64,000 bases of DNA from an uncultured Acidobacteriota bacterium (GCA_951812665.1 CATOST010000030.1:1-64000); one strand, 5' to 3'; numbered from the stretch's first letter, positions 26,123-35,809 are shown. Program-made: numbers and translations. The notes: generated by a model not told the origin, from the sequence alone.

Positions 26123-26553
26123 GATTCTTGGTGGCGGTCCACCGCTTCCACTACATCCGGACCGTAGAACCGGCGCCGTCCTCGCCACCACGGCCCTCGA
26201 ATGTCTCCCTACAATAACACCCCGGATCTGATCCTCGCCTGTCGCCCCGGCTGACGAAGCTGTCAGACCCCATAGTTGAGATGGCAGTTCGAGGTCGTCA
26301 CGAATCAGGCCAGAATCCTTCCCCGTCATTGCTCAAGTCGACGAGTCTGTTTCAGGACGATTCCTTGTCAGTCAACTCGCTGGTAGCATCGAGAACTACT
26401 GCAAATCGACTCGCGTCCCGATTCGCCGAGGTTACCGTGACAAGGATGTTGCAATAGTGCCGGGATGGAATCGGCTCCGACTGACTGGCGAGGTTCGGGA
26501 ACAATATTTGACGATTCGCAGGCAGCCGAGGTGGCAAACCATGAGGAGGTTTC
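26123..26553. other. Intergenic stretch without recognised gene
   Basis: About 430 bp. Short frames on the minus strand have no recognisable content. The right end provides AGGAGG (26544-26549) for the gamma-glutamyltransferase gene. Nothing else was seen. Confidence 0.5.
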
Positions 26554-28335
26554 GTGTCTATTGACGGTGTGATTGACAAGACTGGAGCGGGGAACGAGCT
26601 TCGTTCCCTGCGGCCGGCCGTCATGGGGACCGAGCACATGGTCGTAGCCGGGCACTATTTGGCAGCACAGGCCGGCATGCAGATCTTGGAGGAGGGAGGC
26701 AATGCGGTTGACGCAGGTGTGGCAGCAGGTCTCGCTCTCGGTGTCGTGCAGAGTGACCTGGTAAGCGTCGCCGGCGTCGCCCCCATTGTTCTGTACCTGG
26801 CTTACCAGCAGGAGGTGGTGACCATCAGCGGTCTAGGCGTTTGGCCTTACGCAGCCAGCGTGGATCTGTTTCGGAGAGAGTACGGAGGAAGAATCCCGGA
26901 GGGACTGTTGCGAACGGTTGTGCCAGCCGCCCCGGACGCTTGGATTACGGCGCTGGAGAGGTACGGGCGCATGAGTTTTGGCGAAGTGGCCCGGTCAGCC
27001 ATCCGGTTTGCTTCCCATGGCTTCCCAATGCACTCGTTCATGAGCAGCCGGATTGGCGAAGCGGCGGAGGACTACCGGCGTTGGGAGAGCAGCGCCCAGG
27101 TGTTTCTCCCTGACGGCCGTCCCCCCAAACCTGGAGAAATATTTATCCAGAGCGATTTAGGAGCCGTTCTCCAGTATATGGTCGAGGAGGAACGGAGCGC
27201 ATCACGCCGGGGACGGCAGGCAGCATTGCAAGCGGCGCGAAATGCATTCTACAGGGGAGACATTGCAGCAAGAATTGTCCAATACCACCACGAAAATGGT
27301 GGACTCCTTTCCGCTCAGGACCTGTCCGACTTTCGGGTGAGAATCGAGCCGCCCGAGCGAATCACCTTCCAGGACACGGAAATCTATGGCTGTGGTCCAT
27401 GGTGTCAGGGTCCGACTCTACTCCAGACCCTCAGGCTGCTGGAGAGCTATGACTTGAAGTCGTTGGGACACAATTCGACGGCGTACGTGCACACTGTGAT
27501 CGAGGCCCTCAAATTGGCATTTGCTGACCGCGAACAATTCTACGGTGACCCCCTCCATGTCAGAGTGCCCATGGCCGAACTCCTTTCAGAGCGCAACACC
27601 AACCAACGGAAGGGGCTCATCCGGCAAGACCAAGCGTGGATAGAGATGCCCCCGCCCAGCCGACCGGACGCGACCAGTGGGCCGCCAAACAGTTCTTCCC
27701 TGGGATTGCGGAACTCTTCCGGTGAACCTGGAAATCCAATGCGGCCTGGCTGGGATACAAGCTACGTTTGCGTCATTGACCGCGATGGAAACGCCTTTTC
27801 GGCGACTCCAAGCGATGTATCCTACGACACACCTATCATTCCGGGCACCGGTCTGGCGGTCTCTTCGCGTGGCTCACAGTCGCGTGTGGATCCGAGTCAC
27901 CCAGCTTGCCTCGCTCCCGGGAAAAGACCGCGCCTGACGCCCAGTCCCGCTCTGGCATTGCGGAATGGTGACCTTTTCATGCCGTTCGGCACTCCGGGCG
28001 GGGACGTTCAGCCACAGGCCATGCTCCAGGTCTTCCTCAATGTTCTCATCTTTGGCATGGACCCCCAGCAAGCGGTCGAAGCGCCCCGTTTTGCCTCCTA
28101 CAGTTTTCCCAGCTCTTTCGCTCCACATTCCTGTTTCCCCGGGCAGTTGAATATGGAATCGCGTGTAAGTCGGGAGACGGGTGCAGAACTGGAACAGCTG
28201 GGTCACCGAATCGAATGGTGGCCGGACTGGAGCTGGCGGGCCGGTGGGGTTTGCGCGATCAAAGTCGATCAATCCAGGGGCGTGCTACAGGGTGGGGCCG
28301 ACCCGAGACGTCCTGGATATGCCGTGGGCTGGTAA
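26554..28335 (+). CDS. Gamma-glutamyltransferase family protein
   Basis: 593 aa, GTG start with AGGAGG four bases upstream. Ntn-hydrolase proenzyme: large-subunit motifs EGGNAVDAGVAAGLALGV, GLLRTVVPAAPDAW and NGGLLSAQDLSDF. The small subunit should begin at T402 (WDTSYVCVID, where canonical enzymes have TTHF), and FGTPGGD corresponds to the GSPGG oxyanion element. It hydrolyses or transfers gamma-glutamyl groups, for instance from glutathione. No signal peptide, so a cytoplasmic location is likely. The TSY in place of TTH is slightly unusual. Its TAA stop is part of a MITE target duplication. Confidence 0.85.
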   Translation: MSIDGVIDKTGAGNELRSLRPAVMGTEHMVVAGHYLAAQAGMQILEEGGNAVDAGVAAGLALGVVQSDLVSVAGVAPIVLYLAYQQEVVTISGLGVWPYAASVDLFRREYGGRIPEGLLRTVVPAAPDAWITALERYGRMSFGEVARSAIRFASHGFPMHSFMSSRIGEAAEDYRRWESSAQVFLPDGRPPKPGEIFIQSDLGAVLQYMVEEERSASRRGRQAALQAARNAFYRGDIAARIVQYHHENGGLLSAQDLSDFRVRIEPPERITFQDTEIYGCGPWCQGPTLLQTLRLLESYDLKSLGHNSTAYVHTVIEALKLAFADREQFYGDPLHVRVPMAELLSERNTNQRKGLIRQDQAWIEMPPPSRPDATSGPPNSSSLGLRNSSGEPGNPMRPGWDTSYVCVIDRDGNAFSATPSDVSYDTPIIPGTGLAVSSRGSQSRVDPSHPACLAPGKRPRLTPSPALALRNGDLFMPFGTPGGDVQPQAMLQVFLNVLIFGMDPQQAVEAPRFASYSFPSSFAPHSCFPGQLNMESRVSRETGAELEQLGHRIEWWPDWSWRAGGVCAIKVDQSRGVLQGGADPRRPGYAVGW

Positions 28336-28493
28336 CAGCCCGTGGCAAAAGTCGTCACGGCATTCGACCGTCCCTGCATCCCGACGGACTGCGTTGCGAC
28401 TCGGTCACATACTCCCGGTATGCTCCCTCATCGCGCCTTGTCCGGCGGGCGCAGGAACGGTCTCGGTGCTCGCGAGACTGTTGCCACGGACTG
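28336..28493. mobile_element. MITE-like element 1 (158 bp)
   Basis: Ends CAGCCCGTGGCAAAAGTC and GTTGCCACGGACTG match the IS termini; flanked by a GTAA duplication (28332-28335, 28494-28497). No coding capacity. A second 158-bp copy in opposite orientation is at 55754-55911. The duplication includes the TAA stop of the upstream gene. Confidence 0.85.
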
Positions 28494-28514
28494 GTAACGA
28501 ATATAGGCATGACA

Positions 28515-29528
28515 TCAACGCGGTCCTTCATCCAGCCGGCTCAAGTCAATCGGATTCGACCAGGCATAGCCATCCTCCCCGTCCCATAACTCGACGCGCA
28601 CGTAGTGGCCGACTGTCTTTTCCTTCCTCAAATAACCACGCTGGATGAATCGCTTGTTCATGGCCAAAACGCCCTCAGGACTGGCCAGTCCAAAAAAAGG
28701 CGCCCGGGCGTACGTCAGTTTTTCGCCCGCCGCTGCAACTCGGCGCACGCCGAGGTAAGGAACGGACGCGAACCAAATCCACCGTACGGGCGAAGCCTCC
28801 ACCCGGATCTCCCCGTCTACAACGGCGATATCCTTGATCCGTGGACCCGTCGTCGAATAGAACTGCCCCCGGCGCATGGCGTTAAGAATAGCCGGTGCCG
28901 TGCACGACTCGGCCCGGACCATCACCCAGGCTTCGTACTGGTCGCGAAATGGCTGCTTTCCGAGCGGCGCGAAAGTCAACTCCGGCTTCCGGCCACTATG
29001 TCGATCATCACTGGCCACACCCCAGAGCAGGTGGCCGTTGGCAAGCAGTTCGTCCCATTGCGCGGTCGAGCGACCGCGGCGCCCGGTCCAATAGTTGGGT
29101 GCATTGAAGATCTCGATTCCGACCAATCCGTTGAGTTTTGATATGGCGGTGGCATTGGCGCCACTAAGGGACGGATGCGAGAGAAACGGAAGTCCGCCCT
29201 GCGCCAAAACATCATCAATAACCCGCTGCGGGGCGACCTTGTGATTCATGACCCGTTCGATGCCAAGGGCCAGCACCTCCGCCGGGAAGGTTTCCTCCCA
29301 GTCCACGCGAATCTCGGCACCGGGCATGACCAGAATCCCGTCTGAGCGGCTCTTGCTCACATCCGTAACCACGTTGTGGTCAGTGACGAACAGGAAATCG
29401 TAGCCATTGCGGTCATAGCAGGCGGCCAATCCGGCAACGCTGAACTGGCCATCGGAATTCGTTGTGTGGCTGTGAACATTACCCCTGTACCACTGGCCCG
29501 AGCCAGCGAATGGGTTACCCGAAACCAT
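28515..29528 (-). CDS. PHP-domain (CehA/McbA-like) metallohydrolase
   Basis: About 337 aa from the ATG at 29528, which has AAGGA at suitable distance; a TTG at 29570 would extend it by 14 residues to touch the previous stop. Motifs: GNVHSHTTNSDGQF, VTDHNVVTDVS, MPGAEIRVDWEETFPAEVL, FLSHPSLSG and GVASDDRHSG, all shared with 4367-5377. Predicted cytoplasmic metal-dependent hydrolase. It follows the sialidase-like gene 29571-30995 at 42 bp, most likely the same transcript. Confidence 0.82.
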   Translation of the reverse strand: MVSGNPFAGSGQWYRGNVHSHTTNSDGQFSVAGLAACYDRNGYDFLFVTDHNVVTDVSKSRSDGILVMPGAEIRVDWEETFPAEVLALGIERVMNHKVAPQRVIDDVLAQGGLPFLSHPSLSGANATAISKLNGLVGIEIFNAPNYWTGRRGRSTAQWDELLANGHLLWGVASDDRHSGRKPELTFAPLGKQPFRDQYEAWVMVRAESCTAPAILNAMRRGQFYSTTGPRIKDIAVVDGEIRVEASPVRWIWFASVPYLGVRRVAAAGEKLTYARAPFFGLASPEGVLAMNKRFIQRGYLRKEKTVGHYVRVELWDGEDGYAWSNPIDLSRLDEGPR

Positions 29529-29570
29529 AACTTGCGTTCCTTGATGAATTCGCGTCGTTTCCGTCCGCAA

Positions 29571-30995
29571 TCAAGCCCGACCTCCTATGGGCAAGAGTTC
29601 AACGCCTTCTCCCTCCTCCGGCGTCTTGATGCGAAACCGGACCGAGGTCACTTCGGCTCCGTGGGGACCGAATCTGTTCTTGAAACCTTCGCGCTGACCC
29701 ACCATGAAGATAGAGCCGTCTTCCAGAACGCAGGCGCTGGGATAATAGGACTTGGGATCACACGTGTAGCCGCGCCCCGGCGCCGGTTTGACCCAGGTCT
29801 TCCCACTGTCCCGGCTGTAGATCACCTCCCCGTTGTTCGCCACCAGATGGGTATCGCTGCCGAGTTTGTGGCGGCCTCCAAATACGACGACGGTGACTCC
29901 TTCCGGCGTCACCACCACGGCCCCTTTTCTGTACAGCTTGGGTCCAAGATACTCGCTTCCGAAATTGGGGTCTTCGATGATCGAGTCGGTCAGGAGCAGA
30001 CGTGGTGGAGACCAGGTCCGCCCGTCGTCGTACGACTGATACCAGGCCGAGGTCGGTCTGCAGGGGAAGCCCAGGCTGCCGTCCGGCAAGTAGGCGGCCG
30101 TGCCCTCGTCCGCATCGAAGTCATTGCTGCCGATCACCGACACGGTCGACCACGTGCGGCCCTTGTCCTCAGAGCGCATGAGGAGCATGAGCCAGCGAGG
30201 GTATTCGCAAGGCCAGCCTTTGCCCCCGGGAACGGGTGAACCGGCGGCCAATATCATCAAAGCGCCGTCTTTGGCCTCGAACATACTGTGGGGAGAGTCC
30301 ATGAACAAGGGCCCCACAAAGCGGGTCACCTCCTTCCAGGTGTGGCCGTTATCTTCACTACGAAAAATAAGGGTTTCCGACTGCCTGTTGGCCGCAATTC
30401 GGGCATATTCAAGGGGTGTGGCGGGCATCCGTCTCCAGTATCCCCAATGGCCTTCCATCCGCGCACCCGCAATCATCGTTCCGTCCTTCAACTGCACCAC
30501 ATGATTTATTACATAAGCACCACGCACCATCGGAAAGGCACTGGGCCGGCTCCAGGTCTTCCCGTCGTCCCGGCTGCGGATCCACATCATTCTTCCGCCG
30601 TCGGGCGCATCCCAGTCCAAGAGCCAGGACTGTTCCGGCCGTTTCCAGCGCTCCAACGCCTCAGGAGGAATGTCCCAGGGGGTGGGCCAGGAAGCGTGCC
30701 AATAACCGGCTGAGAAGGTCACGAACAGGTCGCCGTTCTGCAGGCGGCACACCGTAGGCCACCCACAGTATCCGCCAAACCCACGGAAGGGTTCCGGCGG
30801 GTTGACGTCGGGCGAGACGAGGATCTGGCGATATTTCGCAAAATCCACCCGGGGCCCATCGCCCGTAATCAGAGCCTCGACAGGCGGAATGGAAGCCGCA
30901 ACTGACTTCTTTTCGCCTGCTCTGGCGAGACTGGCAGTAGTCAAAGCAGTTGCTGAGGCGGACAGGTATTCTCGGCGGGTGAATTGGACGGCCAT
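29571..30995 (-). CDS. Sialidase-like (BNR/Asp-box) exported protein
   Basis: 474 aa, ATG with AGGAGG seven bases upstream. N-terminal export signal with a TRREYL motif followed by a hydrophobic alanine-rich run, consistent with Tat export. Five Asp-boxes: SRDDGKTWSR, SEDNGHTWKE, SEDKGRTWST, SYDDGRTWSP and SRDSGKTWVK. Near-duplicate of 23127-24551. It shares a divergent control region, with a perfect candidate operator, with the hydroxyacid dehydrogenase gene at 31089. Confidence 0.85.
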   Translation of the reverse strand: MAVQFTRREYLSASATALTTASLARAGEKKSVAASIPPVEALITGDGPRVDFAKYRQILVSPDVNPPEPFRGFGGYCGWPTVCRLQNGDLFVTFSAGYWHASWPTPWDIPPEALERWKRPEQSWLLDWDAPDGGRMMWIRSRDDGKTWSRPSAFPMVRGAYVINHVVQLKDGTMIAGARMEGHWGYWRRMPATPLEYARIAANRQSETLIFRSEDNGHTWKEVTRFVGPLFMDSPHSMFEAKDGALMILAAGSPVPGGKGWPCEYPRWLMLLMRSEDKGRTWSTVSVIGSNDFDADEGTAAYLPDGSLGFPCRPTSAWYQSYDDGRTWSPPRLLLTDSIIEDPNFGSEYLGPKLYRKGAVVVTPEGVTVVVFGGRHKLGSDTHLVANNGEVIYSRDSGKTWVKPAPGRGYTCDPKSYYPSACVLEDGSIFMVGQREGFKNRFGPHGAEVTSVRFRIKTPEEGEGVELLPIGGRA

Positions 30996-31070
30996 CTCTC
31001 TGCCTCCTCGTTGTGCCGAATTGAAAATTGAAGACCCCGGCCTGAGAAAATCTCACGTGCCGCTCTATTC

Positions 31071-31083
31071 TTATAACATATAA
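31071..31083. promoter_or_regulatory. Candidate operator, TTATA-N3-TATAA type (perfect)
   Basis: TTATAACATATAA, perfect inverted repeat between two divergent genes: 75 bp before the sialidase-like start (30995) and 5 bp before the dehydrogenase start (31089), where binding could block transcription both ways. Confidence 0.6.
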
Positions 31084-31088
31084 CTTCC

Positions 31089-32078
31089 ATGAAGAGACCC
31101 TCTCTCACCTTGCTCGTCAACGCACCGTTGGAGGAAGACCAGCGGAAGCGAATTCGAGACCTGGGAGTGCACTTGGTGGATGGACTTTCGGAGGAGAATC
31201 TGAGGGCTGCTGACGTCATCTATACGACGCGCATCCCCTTCGAGCCTCGCCGAGCGCCTCGACTTCGGTGGATCCAACTGAATACGGTGGCCGTCGACCA
31301 CATCTTAACCGGCGATGTGACAACAACGGGTGTTCGCATAGCCAACGTTCGGGGCGCTTACAGCGTAGCCGTCGCAGAACTGGTGGTGGGAGCGATGGTG
31401 GCGCTGACTCGCCGTTTCCAGAGTGCTTATTCTCTGCAGCTTCGGAATCGCTGGCCCGATGACTTCACCCCGCTCAGGGGAGAAAATTGTTACGGCAAGA
31501 CATTGTCCATCGTCGGGTATGGGAGCATCGGGCGTCAATTGGCCCGAATCGTCACCGGCATGGGGATGCGAGTGCTCGCCTGCAAGCGTTGCCCTGAACG
31601 GAGAAAGGACGAAGGGTTCTCCTTGCCAAATACCGGGGATCCGGAAGGGCACTTTCCCGAGGAATGGTATGGTCTCAATAATATCGGGGAGATGGTGTCT
31701 GTCAGCGACGTCCTCGTAATCTGCCTTCCGTTGACCTCGGAAACCAGGGGTGTGATCGAACAGTCGGATCTGGCCAAGCTACCCCGAGACGCCTATCTGA
31801 TCAACGTCGGTCGGGGTGAAGTGGTCGCGAAAGAAGCCCTATTGGAGGTGCTAAGAACGCGCCGCATCGCGGGAGCGGCACTTGATGTCTTTCCTGAAGA
31901 GCCCCTGTCTGGCGGCAGCCCCTTCTGGGGACTGCCCAACACCATTATCTTACCCCATATCGGCTCGTTCACTCGTGAGCAGGGACACTTGGCCGGGGAA
32001 GTCCTGATCGAGAACTTGACCAGAGACCTTTCCGCATCCCCATTGTTGAACTTGATTGATCCCCAGCGGGGCTATTAA
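31089..32078 (+). CDS. D-isomer-specific 2-hydroxyacid dehydrogenase
   Basis: 329 aa. NAD-binding motif GYGSIGRQ (143-150) and the catalytic set of the family: R242 in NVGRGEVV, E271 in DVFPEEPL and H290 in ILPHIGS. The reaction is reversible oxidation of a D-2-hydroxyacid to the 2-oxoacid with NAD(P). An unusually long loop lies at about 170-200 (PERRKDEGFSLPNTGDPEG). No good ribosome site is visible because the operator abuts the start. Context suggests a sugar-acid or hydroxyacid route. Confidence 0.87.
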   Translation: MKRPSLTLLVNAPLEEDQRKRIRDLGVHLVDGLSEENLRAADVIYTTRIPFEPRRAPRLRWIQLNTVAVDHILTGDVTTTGVRIANVRGAYSVAVAELVVGAMVALTRRFQSAYSLQLRNRWPDDFTPLRGENCYGKTLSIVGYGSIGRQLARIVTGMGMRVLACKRCPERRKDEGFSLPNTGDPEGHFPEEWYGLNNIGEMVSVSDVLVICLPLTSETRGVIEQSDLAKLPRDAYLINVGRGEVVAKEALLEVLRTRRIAGAALDVFPEEPLSGGSPFWGLPNTIILPHIGSFTREQGHLAGEVLIENLTRDLSASPLLNLIDPQRGY

Positions 32079-32208
32079 AGTCGGAGTCCTTGACGTGGGG
32101 CATTCCGGTGGCGAATCCCAACTCCCAATTCAAGCCATTACGGCTTCTTGTATTCATTTCTCCGCCGTTGGCACACACGGCCGTGTTTCACGATCTCCGG
32201 CAAAGAAC

Positions 32209-32859
32209 TCAAGAATCCGATAGATCCATATTACTCAGGCTTCTCTCCAAGGATCTCTGAACATTAAATCGAATGGCCTCTGGAAGGCCTTTCCTGTTCT
32301 GCCGGAGGCAGGCCTCCAAAATGTCCCTGTGCTCCCCGAGTTCTTCCTTAACTCGCTGGGCGTCGTGAGTCTGCATCGTTCGATAACGGGTGCTACGGTC
32401 CCACAGATCATTAAGCAGTTCCAACAATAGCGGTCGCCGGCAGGCTTGGTAGACCGTAAAGTGAAACTTACGATTGAGATCAAAGAGCGAGCGAAAATCA
32501 CTCCGTTCAGTGGCAGACTTCATCCGGGCAAACAAGGTCTCCATCATCTTGACATCTCTTTGAGTCAGTCGCTTCGACGCCAATTGCGCGGCAAGTCCCT
32601 CCAACTCGATACGAATTAGATAAACATCCTCGATTTCCTGAAGAGACAATTCGTTTACATAGGCACCACGATGCGGAATGATACTGATGAATCCGTCCGC
32701 CTGTAGTTGCCTAAACGCTTCACGCAATGGGATAATGCTGATGCCCAATTCCTCGGTTAGCTGTTTCTGGTTAATACGCTCTCCCGGTCTGAATCTTCCG
32801 GCGAGAATTGCCTGACGAATCTCGTTGAAAGCAATCTCGCTGATCGTCGTGTAGTTCAT
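32209..32859 (-). CDS. GntR-family regulator, FCD type
   Basis: 216 aa. The N-terminal winged helix (residues 1-70, ILAGRFRPGERINQKQLTEE, PLREAFRQLQADG) is followed by an all-helical FCD ligand domain with metal-binding-type residues (DLNRKFHFTVYQACRRP, GEHRDILEACL). FCD regulators usually repress catabolic genes and respond to carboxylic acids or sugar acids. It lies among such genes and is the obvious candidate to bind the TTATA-N3-TATAA sites. No copy of the site is seen at its own promoter. Confidence 0.9.
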   Translation of the reverse strand: MNYTTISEIAFNEIRQAILAGRFRPGERINQKQLTEELGISIIPLREAFRQLQADGFISIIPHRGAYVNELSLQEIEDVYLIRIELEGLAAQLASKRLTQRDVKMMETLFARMKSATERSDFRSLFDLNRKFHFTVYQACRRPLLLELLNDLWDRSTRYRTMQTHDAQRVKEELGEHRDILEACLRQNRKGLPEAIRFNVQRSLERSLSNMDLSDS

Positions 32860-33267
32860 CTGCTCACCTTATTTTACTCAAAGCTAAGAACTCTGCACAG
32901 AACCGAGTTCTTCATTCAGGCGTGACATGATACCAGCCTGCTCACCTTCGCGTGGTCCGAGCCCACTACCCGGTTCGCCTTCTCTACGGCATTTCCCCCT
33001 CGCAAGAGCGGGCCCCGCAGCCAACTCTCTGCCATGTCCCGATACTTGTCCCGGAACAGCGGCAGTACTGTCATCTCCCTTTCCACGGCGCGCGGATGAT
33101 ATAATACAATTCCTGCTTCCTCCCTCTCGGTGGAAAACACTCATGCTGCCCTCCCTCTCCAGGGACCGTACAGGTCTCATGTGATTAGGACCGGACTTTA
33201 CGTGTTAACGACACCGGCAGATGACCACGTTGACATACTCATCGGGGCTCTCTAGACTCTCTCCTCA
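32860..33267. other. Divergent intergenic region, no convincing gene
   Basis: About 400 bp between the GntR gene and the C45-family gene. Overlapping minus-strand frames (for example 32884-33180) have no recognisable content. GATATAATAC near 33098 could be a -10 element. Confidence 0.4.
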
Positions 33268-34371
33268 ATGACTGGATCTTTATACTTTATAAGACTGTCA
33301 GGAAATAGTAGAGAGCGCGGCATCCAACACGGCCGCCTCTTGCGTGAGCCCATACAGACCGCGATCGACTTTTACCGGGAGCTGTTCAACAAACATTTGG
33401 GCATCGATTCAACCGAAATTCGAAGGAGATCTGTACGCTACATCGAACCCACTGCCCAAACCAGTCCTGAGCTGCTGGCCGAGTATGAAGGAATTGCTGA
33501 AGGATCGCGCCAGACTCTGGAAGACATTTTTGCACTCTCTGGCCGTTACGAAATCACATATGAATCGATTCGACTGGGAGAGTGCTCGAACGTTTTCGTA
33601 GGTCCTCAGTGTATGGTCCACGGACACACGCTGCTGGGTCAAAATTGGGAGTGGAGGCCGGAGGTGATGGCTTTTCGAGCCGTAATCATCGCACGTTGCG
33701 ACGATCTCCCCGATCACATCATGGTGACCGAATGCGGACAACCTGGAAAATACGGCCTAAATGAATATGGCCTCGGAGTCGCCGAAACCGGGCTTTCCTG
33801 CGCAAGCCAGAGGAGCGTTGGGGACAACTTGTTCGTGGTTGTGATGCGAAAGATGCTAGCTTGCCGGGGTCTGGACCAAGCCCGGCAGATGGTTCATCGG
33901 TATCCTCCGGAGGCCACAATCAGTTTTTTTACCGCCGACGGTCAAGGACACGGATTCAATCTGGAGGCTCTTCCCTCCGGGATTGTCGAACGAGAGTTTT
34001 CTGCGGACGAAATCGACTGGCACACGAATCACTCCCGCTTGACGGAGGAGCCGTGCCTGTTTGGAGATAGTTTGATTCGGGGCCGCCGTTGGGAGGAGCT
34101 GATCGATGTCGCGCGTCCTGTCACCGTGCCCCTTGTGGGAAGGTGGCTGGCAGATTCGGCTAACGGTTACAATTCGATTTGTCGAGCACCCGATCCGGAT
34201 CGAGCCCAGACCCCAACGTTTCTGCAGACGCTCTGCTCGATTGTGCTCGACCTGACGACTCGCGAAATGTGGATCAGCGATGGCCTTTCTTCCCAAATGC
34301 CATACCAGCGTGTCGGGTTTGATAAGGAACAACCACGTTCATCCTTCTTGGCCGTTGCCCAGCAGACATGA
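33268..34371 (+). CDS. C45-family (acyl-CoA:6-APA acyltransferase-like) Ntn hydrolase
   Basis: 367 aa. Family layout: FIRLSGNSRERGIQHGRLL at the N-terminus, then the autocleavage site GECSN with nucleophile candidate C106, LLGQNWEWRPEV, and GLNEYGLGVAETGL. Members self-process and cleave or transfer acyl groups on amides; the penicillin link of the family name need not apply. No Shine-Dalgarno precedes the ATG, and a candidate operator lies 12 bases inside the frame, so leaderless translation is possible. Confidence 0.8.
   Translation: MTGSLYFIRLSGNSRERGIQHGRLLREPIQTAIDFYRELFNKHLGIDSTEIRRRSVRYIEPTAQTSPELLAEYEGIAEGSRQTLEDIFALSGRYEITYESIRLGECSNVFVGPQCMVHGHTLLGQNWEWRPEVMAFRAVIIARCDDLPDHIMVTECGQPGKYGLNEYGLGVAETGLSCASQRSVGDNLFVVVMRKMLACRGLDQARQMVHRYPPEATISFFTADGQGHGFNLEALPSGIVEREFSADEIDWHTNHSRLTEEPCLFGDSLIRGRRWEELIDVARPVTVPLVGRWLADSANGYNSICRAPDPDRAQTPTFLQTLCSIVLDLTTREMWISDGLSSQMPYQRVGFDKEQPRSSFLAVAQQT
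33280..33292. promoter_or_regulatory. Candidate operator, TTATA-N3-TATAA type (perfect, inside ORF start)
   Basis: TTATACTTTATAA, perfect inverted repeat, overlapping codons 5-9 of the C45-family gene. It may act as a transcriptional roadblock, or be fortuitous in coding DNA. Confidence 0.4.
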
Positions 34372-34508
34372 CCCCAACACCGACGTGATCACACCCTCCA
34401 CCGCTCGTCAATGGACTGACCCTGTTGCCCTTCGTTTTCCTCCGCTCCGCGGCTTATTAACACACGTTCGGAATTTGTGCATCCATCCGGGATATAGGAG
34501 TAGAGGCG

Positions 34509-35756
34509 ATGAGAATCACCGATCTTCGTTGCATGCGCCTGCTGGGCCCACGACCCCATGGCGGTGGCGGGAAGGCTGGCACCTTTTCCAAGCTCTTAGT
34601 CAGAATCGATACGGAAGAGGGCAGTTACGGCCTGGGAGAGGCCGAGAACATGATGGGAGTGAGAGAGGGCATCGAATATCTGAGGGCTTGGCTGATCGAC
34701 CGGGATCCATTTTCTGTTCGTCCCTTTTTCTCTGAAATGCTCTATGGGACCGTACCTCCCCATCCCAAATTTCGGGACTTCGAACCTGTTCGTTTCGCGA
34801 AGACATTTCGCCCGTCCCTGATCTGCTCTCCGACGGCGACACCGACCGGTCCCGTGATCTGGGCCCTTAGCGGAGTAGAAATGGCTTTACTCGACCTTGT
34901 CGGCAAGATCCTGGATACCCCGGTCTACAATCTGCTGGGTGGAAAGTACCGGGATCGGATTCGCATCTACCTTGATCGGAGCGCTCCGGAAGCGATTGAC
35001 GATCTCGACGCATGGAAGAAAATGGCCGAGGACTCGGTCAGGGACGGTTTTACCCAACTGAAGTTCGACATCGACTATACGGCTGCTGACCTTGTCGAAG
35101 ACTTCTGGAACCGCTCCATCCCCCTTCGACAAATGAACGGAGTGGTCCGAAGGCTGAAGACCGTTCGCCAGACGGTCGGGCCCAACGTCGAACTATGTGT
35201 CGATTGTCATATGCAATACAACGTGGTCGACGCGGTAAGGCTGGCCCAGGAACTGGCCTTCCTCAAGCTGATGTGGCTCGAGGATCCTACTCCCATAAGC
35301 AATCCTCAAGCCTGTGCGACGGTCCGGGCAAAAAGTCCAATTGCCATTTGCATCGGAGAAATGTTCATCGCCGAGCAGTTCCGGCTTTTTATGGATGCCA
35401 AAGCCTGCGACATCATCCATCCGGATGTCCTTTTCTGTGGGGGATTGCAGGAAGGCAGGAGGATAGCCGACTACGCCGAACTAAACTACCTCCCCATGGC
35501 CATGCACGGAAACGGAGGGTGTCTGGCAACCATTGCCGCGGCACACCTCGCCGCAGCTACCCGTAATTTTCTGGGTCTCGAATACCATTTTTGGGAGGCA
35601 GAATGGGTTGGCCGATACGTGAGCCGCGAAGGCGCTCCCCTCTTCAAAGATGGCTACCTCCACCTCACCGATGCCCCCGGTCTCGGAGTCGATCTCGATG
35701 TGGAGGTCTGCCGCGAGCACTTGGCACCGGGGGAGTCGTTGTTCTCCGAGCTTTAG
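34509..35756 (+). CDS. Mandelate racemase/muconate lactonizing enzyme family protein
   Basis: 415 aa enolase-superfamily member. Metal ligands D232 (CVDCHMQYN), E258 (WLEDPTP) and E284 (CIGEMF); K185 in LKFDID stands where the KxK base is found; H333 in MAMHGNGG is the other general base candidate. Such proteins are often sugar-acid dehydratases giving 2-keto-3-deoxy acids, which HpaI or DapA-type aldolases then cleave. Both types are encoded nearby. A GATATAGGAG-type site precedes the ATG. Confidence 0.85.
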   Translation: MRITDLRCMRLLGPRPHGGGGKAGTFSKLLVRIDTEEGSYGLGEAENMMGVREGIEYLRAWLIDRDPFSVRPFFSEMLYGTVPPHPKFRDFEPVRFAKTFRPSLICSPTATPTGPVIWALSGVEMALLDLVGKILDTPVYNLLGGKYRDRIRIYLDRSAPEAIDDLDAWKKMAEDSVRDGFTQLKFDIDYTAADLVEDFWNRSIPLRQMNGVVRRLKTVRQTVGPNVELCVDCHMQYNVVDAVRLAQELAFLKLMWLEDPTPISNPQACATVRAKSPIAICIGEMFIAEQFRLFMDAKACDIIHPDVLFCGGLQEGRRIADYAELNYLPMAMHGNGGCLATIAAAHLAAATRNFLGLEYHFWEAEWVGRYVSREGAPLFKDGYLHLTDAPGLGVDLDVEVCREHLAPGESLFSEL

Positions 35757-35809
35757 CCCGCATTTCTCACGAGGTCGCAGAGAGCAAGAAGAAAACCGTC
35801 CTGTATTCG

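Noticed and set aside
32884..33180. 98-aa minus-strand frame between the GntR and C45 genes
   Set aside because: No ribosome site, no domain, overlapping alternative frames; treated as intergenic.
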